Assembly: GCA_947581665.1 (NCBI GenBank)
Contig: CANPVI010000107.1
Coordinates: 1 to 5,527, forward strand
Direction: 5' to 3'
DNA length: 5,527 nt
DNA from: an uncultured Atopobiaceae bacterium
Lineage (GTDB): Bacteria > Actinomycetota > Coriobacteriia > Coriobacteriales > Atopobiaceae
Shown: positions 1-3,795 of the stretch, piece by piece
Layout of the letters: each line of letters opens with the position of its first letter
How positions within the stretch are numbered: position 1 is the stretch's first letter
Translations under genes and position numbers: made by a program
Notes under the pieces: generated by a model
What the model saw: the letters and a program-made list of their open reading frames with translations, nothing else
What the model was told of the DNA's origin: nothing
Databases searched by the model: none

Positions 1-149
1 CGATGGCCGCCCTCGCGAAGCTCACCGGCGAGACCCCTCCCGCGCAGCTTTCCGCCCTCGAGGACGCGCCGGTGCGCTTCGACGGCGCGATCGCCCCCGC
101 AGACGCGGTCCCCTTCGTGGAGGCCGAAGCGGAAAGGCTCCTCTCATGA
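1..149 (+). CDS. thrC: Threonine synthase, C-terminal end (5' partial)
   Basis: This is the last 48 codons of a gene that enters from the left edge; the frame starts at base 3 and ends with TGA at 147-149. The visible tail has the pattern ALAKLTGETPPAQL, then a short linker, then APVRFDGAI and a final acidic helix ending in ERLLS. This resembles the C-terminus of PLP-dependent threonine synthases, where a conserved Leu/Pro-rich helix is followed by a P-V-R-F strand. Threonine synthase converts O-phosphohomoserine to threonine in the cytosol, the step after ThrB. The stop codon overlaps the thrB start in an ATGA, which supports the assignment because thrC-thrB is a standard actinobacterial operon order. 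The PLP-binding lysine and the catalytic core lie outside the window, so the call rests on the tail and the neighbour. Confidence 0.75.
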   Translation, partial: MAALAKLTGETPPAQLSALEDAPVRFDGAIAPADAVPFVEAEAERLLS

Positions 150-1051
150 GCGTGGCGCGCCTCCCCCACCCCGTGGAGATCACGGTGCCTGCGACCTCGG
201 CGAACATGGGCGTGGGCTTCGACGTCCTCGGCCTCGCGCTCTCGCTCGAGAACCGCTTCCGCATCGCTCCCGCCGATTCGCTCAGCATCAGCGGCTGCGA
301 CGAGCGCTTCTGCGGCGCGGACAACCTCGTGTGGACGAGCTACCGGAAGACCTGCGAGCTCAGCGGCTATGACGCAGCGCCCGTGAAGATCGGGATCGAC
401 GCCGACATCCCCCTCACGGGCGGGCTTGGCTCGAGCTCCACCTGCATCGTCACGGGCGTGGCTGCGGGCCTCCTCGCGTGCGGGCAAGACGCGGAGCCCT
501 CGCGCGTGATCGAGATCGCGAACGCCATCGAGGGCCACCCCGATAACGTCGTGGCCTGCGTGCTCGGCAGCCTCGCGAGCTCCTGCACCACCGAAGACGA
601 CGAACTCATCATCGTCTCCTGGCCGGTGGACGAGCGCTGGCGCTTCGCGCTGCTCTGCCCGCCGTACGCGGTGCGCACGGACAAGGCGCGCATGGTGCTG
701 CCGAAGGAGGTGCCGCATCGCGTGGTCGAGTGGCAATCGAGCCGCTGCCTCGCGCTCGTGCGCGCACTCGGTGAAGGCGACGGCGAACTCCTTGGCGCCG
801 TGCTCTCGGACCGCATCCACGAGCCCTACCGCAAGCAACTCATCCCCGACCACGACCGCGCGAAGAAGCTCGCGCTCGACGCCGGAGCCTCGGGGTTCTG
901 GATCAGCGGGTCGGGTTCGGCGCTCCTCGCGGCCTGCCTTTCCGACGACGACGCCGAGGCCGTATCCGCCGCGTGGGAGCGGGAGTTCCCCGCCTACGAG
1001 CGCTTCATCCTCTCCACCGACCTCGACGGCTTCGAGGTCAAGCCCGTTTAG
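146..1051 (+). CDS. thrB: Homoserine kinase (GHMP kinase family)
   Basis: This enzyme phosphorylates homoserine with ATP to O-phosphohomoserine, the substrate of threonine synthase. At 301 aa it is normal length for ThrB. GHMP-kinase landmarks appear in order: the N-terminal strand VPATSANMGVGFDVLGLAL at about residues 14-32 (substrate-binding Asn20 and Asp26 region), the ATP-binding loop PLTGGLGSSS at 89-98, the family motif EGHPDNV at 129-135, and the C-terminal glycine-rich motif SGSGSALLAAC at about 254-264. No signal peptide or membrane segment is visible, so it is cytosolic. The ATG is supported by a GGAAAGG ribosome site at 131-137, eight bases upstream, and by the 4-base ATGA overlap with thrC, which implies translational coupling. 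No separate promoter is seen. No intact terminator with a U-tract follows; the next structure is the large hairpin at 1078-1134. Confidence 0.95.
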   Translation: MSVARLPHPVEITVPATSANMGVGFDVLGLALSLENRFRIAPADSLSISGCDERFCGADNLVWTSYRKTCELSGYDAAPVKIGIDADIPLTGGLGSSSTCIVTGVAAGLLACGQDAEPSRVIEIANAIEGHPDNVVACVLGSLASSCTTEDDELIIVSWPVDERWRFALLCPPYAVRTDKARMVLPKEVPHRVVEWQSSRCLALVRALGEGDGELLGAVLSDRIHEPYRKQLIPDHDRAKKLALDAGASGFWISGSGSALLAACLSDDDAEAVSAAWEREFPAYERFILSTDLDGFEVKPV

Positions 1052-1077
1052 GCCGCGAACCCCCACTCGAATACTTA

Positions 1078-1134
1078 CGCCGTGGACCCAGTTTTTCGGT
1101 GCATTTGATGCACCGAAAAACTGGGTCCACGGCG
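1078..1134 (-). repeat. Element 1 hairpin: perfect 27-bp inverted repeat
   Basis: Arms 1078-1104 and 1108-1134 are perfectly complementary with a 3-base loop (TTG at 1105-1107). The left arm reads CGCCG, then the 9-base block TGGACCCAG, then TTTTTCGGTGC, then AT. One A/G mismatch outside the stem (1077/1135) is followed by two more T-A pairs (1075-1076 with 1136-1137). It lies between the convergent ends of thrB and the minus-strand gene, so it could stop or slow transcription from both sides. However, no U-tract follows the stem on either strand: the T run is inside the 5' arm. Read in minus-strand sense, the order is stop codon, tandem repeats, hairpin, then AAGTA and CGAG, the same as element 2 at 3641-3795. 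The structure is certain from the sequence; its function is inference. Confidence 0.9.
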
Positions 1135-1190
1135 GAAAATTTCGGGGTAGGTCCACGGCGGAAAATATCGGGGTAGGTCCACGGCGGAAG
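1124..1190 (-). repeat. Element 1 tandem repeats, 26-bp unit, 2.6 copies
   Basis: Copies lie at 1124-1149, 1150-1175 and, partial, 1176-1190. Each begins on the + strand with GGTCCACGGCGGAA and ends TCGGGGTA. The two full copies differ at one base only (T at 1141, A at 1167). The first copy overlaps the right arm of the hairpin, so the block GGTCCACGGCG of the stem is present three times. There are no unique spacers between copies. The array ends 10 bases from the stop codon of the minus-strand gene at 1201-1203, so that gene's transcript would run through the repeats before the hairpin. Confidence 0.92.
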
Positions 1191-1200
1191 TGAATCGTGC

Positions 1201-2499
1201 CTACACCGCCTGGACTTGGGGTTCGGCGTGGGTGCCGCCCTCGTGGAGCTTGAGGAAGCTGCGCGCCTGGTTGCGGGCCTGGCGCGACGGGTTGCGGCGG
1301 AACTCGTCGCCGATGAGGTAGTTGATGTAGCTCGCGGTGTCCTGCACCTCGGGGTGGTTGCCCGGCGCCTTGAACGTGAGGAACGTGGTGTCGCGCTCGA
1401 GGCCGTCCGGTTCGTCGATCGTCTCGATCGTGCCGATGCCATCGCTGAAGGCCATGGCCCCCGCCGCAGCATGCGTGCGCTCGAGGTTTTGGTAGGCGCG
1501 ATCAAGCCGCTCGCCCATGAGGTTGTCCTCGACGCGCTCGTCGAGCGCCGCGAGCGCGCGCTCCCAGTGGTCGTCATTGGCGTTCCACGCGCGTCCGATT
1601 TCGGGGTAGGCCTCCTCCACCACGGGCGCCACGCGCCTCGCGATGATCTGCGCAGCCGTGAGCTCGGGAGACCGCGTCGCGGCCGCGGGAGCCGCCTGCG
1701 GGGCCTGCGGCACCCGTGGAACCCGCCGGACTTGCGGCGCCTGCCGGACTTGCGGGACTTGCGGCACCTGCGGCGCCTGCGGGACTTGCGGCGCCTGCGG
1801 TAGTGCGGGCACATGCGTCACGGCCGCCGGGATGTTCTCCGGACGCGCCGAGATCTGGTTCGAGAGCTCGCGCGCCTCGATGCACTGCACTCCGAAGGCG
1901 CTCGAGACCGCGGGATCCCACCACGAGGTGCCCACGTCGCCCACCGAGCCATCCGCGCGCTTGATCACGGGCATGTCGTCGAGCATGTTCTTGCCCATGC
2001 GCTCGGAGAGCACGGCGCGCACACCCTTCGCCCTCTGCGACATGCGCTCCTTGAGGCTCTTGCCGGCAACGTAGTCCACGGCGATCTGGTCGAGGTCGCG
2101 CGTATCGGCGAGGGGCTCCATGTAGGGGTTGTCGCCAACGACGTAGCGCGCCGGCTGCTCGCTCATGGGCGCACGGGAGGAGGGGTCGATCGCCCCATGG
2201 CCGGGCGCCACCTGCGGGCCGTGCGCCGCATGCGCGTGGTTGGTCATGCGTACGGGCTTTTCCGCCACGCCCTGGCCATAGAGAAGTTCCTCGTAGGCCT
2301 CGTGTTCACGACGAATGGCCCGATAGCCGAGGCCACCCGCCACGCCGGCACCGACCGCGGCGCCCACCACCCCCGAGATGGCGGAGGCCGCGATCATCGC
2401 AGTGTCGCTTGCGGCCCACGCCACCGAGGGCGCGAGCACGACGGGCGCGGCGGCACTCGCCGCAGCCACCCAGGCAGATGTCCGAGAAGCAGAGCCCAT
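1201..2499 (-). CDS. Hypothetical exported or membrane-anchored protein with Pro/Gln/Val repeat linker
   Basis: I do not recognise a family. The 432-aa product starts with a signal-peptide-like stretch: Arg6, a hydrophobic core at about residues 10-27 and an A-W-A site at 27-29. A second Gly/Ala-rich hydrophobic helix follows at about 35-59, ending in R-AIRRE, so the rest may sit outside the cell held by an N-terminal anchor. Residues 65-225 are hydrophilic and include NPYMEPLADTRDLDQIAVDY (about 124-143) and TSWWDPAVSSAFG (191-203). Residues 230-274 are a PQV/PQA repeat linker. The C-terminal domain (about 278-432) looks helical and charged, with ERALAALDERVEDNLMGERL near 313-332. No LPXTG sorting signal is seen and there is only one Cys (206). 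The ATG at 2499 was chosen because GAAAGG lies 6 bases upstream and the signal sequence begins there; the frame stays open to 2985 but that stretch is non-protein-like and overlaps the divergent gene. The gene is likely real; its role is unknown. Confidence 0.8.
   Translation of the reverse strand: MGSASRTSAWVAAASAAAPVVLAPSVAWAASDTAMIAASAISGVVGAAVGAGVAGGLGYRAIRREHEAYEELLYGQGVAEKPVRMTNHAHAAHGPQVAPGHGAIDPSSRAPMSEQPARYVVGDNPYMEPLADTRDLDQIAVDYVAGKSLKERMSQRAKGVRAVLSERMGKNMLDDMPVIKRADGSVGDVGTSWWDPAVSSAFGVQCIEARELSNQISARPENIPAAVTHVPALPQAPQVPQAPQVPQVPQVRQAPQVRRVPRVPQAPQAAPAAATRSPELTAAQIIARRVAPVVEEAYPEIGRAWNANDDHWERALAALDERVEDNLMGERLDRAYQNLERTHAAAGAMAFSDGIGTIETIDEPDGLERDTTFLTFKAPGNHPEVQDTASYINYLIGDEFRRNPSRQARNQARSFLKLHEGGTHAEPQVQAV
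1692..1799 (-). repeat. 9-bp coding repeats encoding the PQV/PQA linker
   Basis: About twelve consecutive 9-base units are in register. On the + strand they alternate between GGACTTGCG and GCGCCTGCG forms, with the cleanest run at 1728-1799 (eight units) and degenerate units to the left. They encode a Pro-Gln-Val / Pro-Gln-Ala / Pro-Gln-Val-Arg linker in the minus-strand protein. Because units are 9 bases, gain or loss of units changes linker length without shifting the frame. Confidence 0.8.
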
Positions 2500-2830
2500 G
2501 GTTTGCCTTTCGCCGGCACCTTCGCGCGACGGGCGCGGCACGAGGCGCGCTCGAGGGTCCTGTGGCATGGCGCAAGGGACGGCTCGAGCAGGGTGTCTTG
2601 GGGAGGCCCTCGCCCGTGGCGAGACATCCAAAAGACGGCGTGGTGTCGTTTGAGCTTCGTGTACCGTCGCGATTGTCCACAAATATAGAGAACAAGGCCC
2701 CTTCCCTGCAAGAACTTTCCAGAGGAAAGCCCCAAGCGGACATCCTGCGCGCCGCCGAACGACGGGGGCCGTCCGCCTACATATCGCAAAAGATCGCTCC
2801 AATCTCTGCGAGCATGGGAGGAACTCCTTC
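2500..2830. other. Divergent intergenic region, 331 bp
   Basis: This gap lies between the start codons of two divergent genes and holds no convincing gene; open frames here are arginine-rich shadows. It contains an A/T-rich patch at 2672-2695 with a candidate minus-strand promoter, a small stem CTCGCC-CGT-GGCGAG at 2609-2623 in what would be the minus-strand leader, and the left arm of an inverted repeat over the SDR start. I found no convincing plus-strand promoter for the SDR, no tRNA, and no recognisable riboswitch. Confidence 0.6.
2682..2711 (-). promoter_or_regulatory. Candidate sigma-70-type promoter for the exported-protein gene
   Basis: Read on the minus strand, TATATT (2687-2682) matches five of six bases of the -10 consensus. 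TTGCAG (2711-2706) lies upstream at an 18-base spacing and keeps the TTG of the -35 box. It sits in the only A/T-rich patch of the gap. If correct, transcription would start near 2675 and leave a leader of about 175 bases before the ATG at 2499. The -35 match is weak, so this is a suggestion. Confidence 0.35.
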
Positions 2831-2849
2831 ATGAAGGGATCTCCCATGC
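2812..2849 (+). promoter_or_regulatory. Inverted repeat covering the SDR ribosome site and both possible starts
   Basis: GCATGGGAG (2812-2820) is the exact reverse complement of CTCCCATGC (2841-2849), separated by 20 bases that hold a 12-base palindrome CCTTCATGAAGG (2826-2837). The left arm contains most of the ribosome site GGGAGGA (2816-2822) serving the ATG at 2831. The right arm contains the alternative ATG at 2846. In mRNA this could fold into a stacked hairpin hiding the ribosome site and starts; in DNA it could be an operator. The symmetry is seen directly; the role is inferred. Confidence 0.5.
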
Positions 2850-3643
2850 GTGACATCGCCATCGTCACCGGTGCCTCGAGCGGCCTCGGCCGCGAGTTCG
2901 TCCGGCAGCTTGACCTCGGGTCGGGCGGCCCCTTGGACGAGATTTGGTGCATCGCGCGCAATGAAACCGCACTCGCCGAGGTCAAGGCGCAATGTCACAC
3001 GCCCGTGAAGGTCCTCGCGCTCGATCTCACGAGCAGCGACGCCTTCGCCACGCTCGCCTCCGAGCTCTCCGCTGCGGCCGACGGGCTGAACATCCAATGG
3101 CTCGTGAACTGCGCCGGCTTCGGCAAGTTCGGCACGTTTGAGGAGGTGGGCGACGCGAACGCCTCGATGGTGAAGCTCAACTGCCTCGCCGTCGTCGAGG
3201 CCTGCTACCAGGCGCTCCTCTACATGCACGCCGGCTCGCGCATCGTGAACATCGCGAGCGCCGCCGCCCTCATCCCCCAGCCGGGTCTCTCCACCTACGG
3301 CGCCACGAAGCGCTTCGTGCTCGATTTCTCGCGCGCGCTCGACGCGGAGATCGGCCCGGTGGGCATCCACGTCACAGCCGTCTGCCCGAAGTTCATGCAC
3401 ACGAAATTCCTCGATAAGCCGGGCGACCACGGCGCGCTCGATCGCGTGCTGTGGATCGGCTTCGAGGATCCGCGCACGTGCGTGAGCGAATCGCTACGCG
3501 CCGCGCTGCGCGGCAAGCGCGTGGCCATCACCTCGCCCGACGTCCGCGTGATGAACGCGCTTTGCAAGGTGATCCCCACGGACGCGGCCATGGCCATAGA
3601 GGCCAAGATCGGCCAGTGGACCACGCAGAAAAACGCGAAGTAG
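2831..3643 (+). CDS. Short-chain dehydrogenase/reductase (SDR), NAD(P)-dependent oxidoreductase
   Basis: This is a classical-SDR protein of 270 aa, a normal length. Counting from the 2831 start, the cofactor loop TGASSGLG is at residues 13-20, NCAG (a variant of NNAG) at 93-96, the structural Asn at about 117, the catalytic Ser in NIAS at about 143, and Y156-GAT-K160 as the YxxxK pair. Arg43 just after the second strand hints at NADP(H), but this is inference. The usual PG after the sixth strand is PK (CPKFMHT, 185-191), a small departure. Substrate cannot be read from the sequence. No signal peptide or membrane segment is seen, so it is cytosolic. The start at 2831 has a strong GGGAGGA site 8-9 bases upstream; the ATG at 2846 gives the more family-typical N-terminus MRDIAIVTGAS and remains possible. 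Its TAG stop is the first three bases of the 33-bp repeat array. Confidence 0.93.
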   Translation: MKGSPMRDIAIVTGASSGLGREFVRQLDLGSGGPLDEIWCIARNETALAEVKAQCHTPVKVLALDLTSSDAFATLASELSAAADGLNIQWLVNCAGFGKFGTFEEVGDANASMVKLNCLAVVEACYQALLYMHAGSRIVNIASAAALIPQPGLSTYGATKRFVLDFSRALDAEIGPVGIHVTAVCPKFMHTKFLDKPGDHGALDRVLWIGFEDPRTCVSESLRAALRGKRVAITSPDVRVMNALCKVIPTDAAMAIEAKIGQWTTQKNAK

Positions 3644-3739
3644 ACATCTCAAAGACTTACGCCGCGTAACCACTAGACATCTCAAAGACTTACGCCGCGT
3701 AACCACTAGACATCTCAAAGACTTACGCCGCGTAACCAC
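3641..3739 (+). repeat. Element 2 tandem repeats, three perfect 33-bp copies
   Basis: Copies lie at 3641-3673, 3674-3706 and 3707-3739 and are identical. Each begins TAGACATCTCAAAGAC and ends TTACGCCGCGTAACCAC. The first TAG is the SDR stop codon. Since 33 is a multiple of three, every copy would place a TAG in the SDR frame. Each unit contains the near-palindrome TTACGCCGCGTAA, and the end of the third copy is the left arm of the adjacent hairpin. There are no unique spacers, so this is not a CRISPR array. Perfect identity suggests recent amplification or active homogenisation. Confidence 0.97.
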
Positions 3740-3781
3740 TTTTTCGGTGCGGCATCGCACCGAAAAAGTGGTTACGCGGCG
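3726..3781 (+). repeat. Element 2 hairpin: perfect 26-bp inverted repeat at convergent gene ends
   Basis: Arms 3726-3751 and 3756-3781 pair perfectly around a 4-base loop (GCAT at 3752-3755). The left arm reads CGCCG, then CGTAACCAC, then TTTTTCGGTGC, then G: the same module lengths as the hairpin at 1078-1134. An A/A mismatch (3725/3782) followed by two T-A pairs also mirrors element 1. It sits between the SDR and rho, which converge, and the following AAGTACGAG (3787-3795) abuts the rho stop codon. A bidirectional transcript-end role is plausible, but no U-tract follows the stem on either strand, so it is not a textbook intrinsic terminator. Confidence 0.92.
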
Positions 3782-3795
3782 AAAAGAAGTACGAG

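Noticed and set aside
1078..1134. Canonical intrinsic terminator
   Set aside because: The stem is long and perfect, but on neither strand is it followed by a U-tract; the T-run is in the 5' arm. I keep it as a structured element of unknown mechanism.
973..1176. Small plus-strand ORF running through the hairpin and 26-bp repeats
   Set aside because: Most of it lies inside thrB in another frame, and the rest is translated repeat DNA. There is no ribosome site.
1060..1200. REP/BIME element tied to a RAYT transposase, or an IS end
   Set aside because: GTAG occurs in the repeats but not in the position expected 5' of a REP hairpin. There is no transposase gene and no target duplication visible. 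A genome-wide copy search could reopen this.
1813..2688. A 291-codon open frame on the + strand over the exported-protein gene
   Set aside because: It is very rich in Arg and His, has no ribosome site or recognisable motif, and is the antisense shadow of the minus-strand gene, which has a signal peptide and a ribosome site.
2500..2985. N-terminal extension of the minus-strand gene up to an ATG at 2985
   Set aside because: The extra residues look random, overlap the SDR coding region on the other strand, and place the signal-peptide-like stretch far inside the protein. The ATG at 2499 has a proper ribosome site.
3641..3739. CRISPR array
   Set aside because: Three identical units abut directly with no spacers, and no cas genes are in the window. 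The same holds for 1124-1190.
3641..3795. Type III toxin-antitoxin RNA repeats (ToxI-like)
   Set aside because: Tandem repeats followed by a hairpin are superficially similar, but no ToxN-like gene follows in the same direction; the next gene is rho, convergent.
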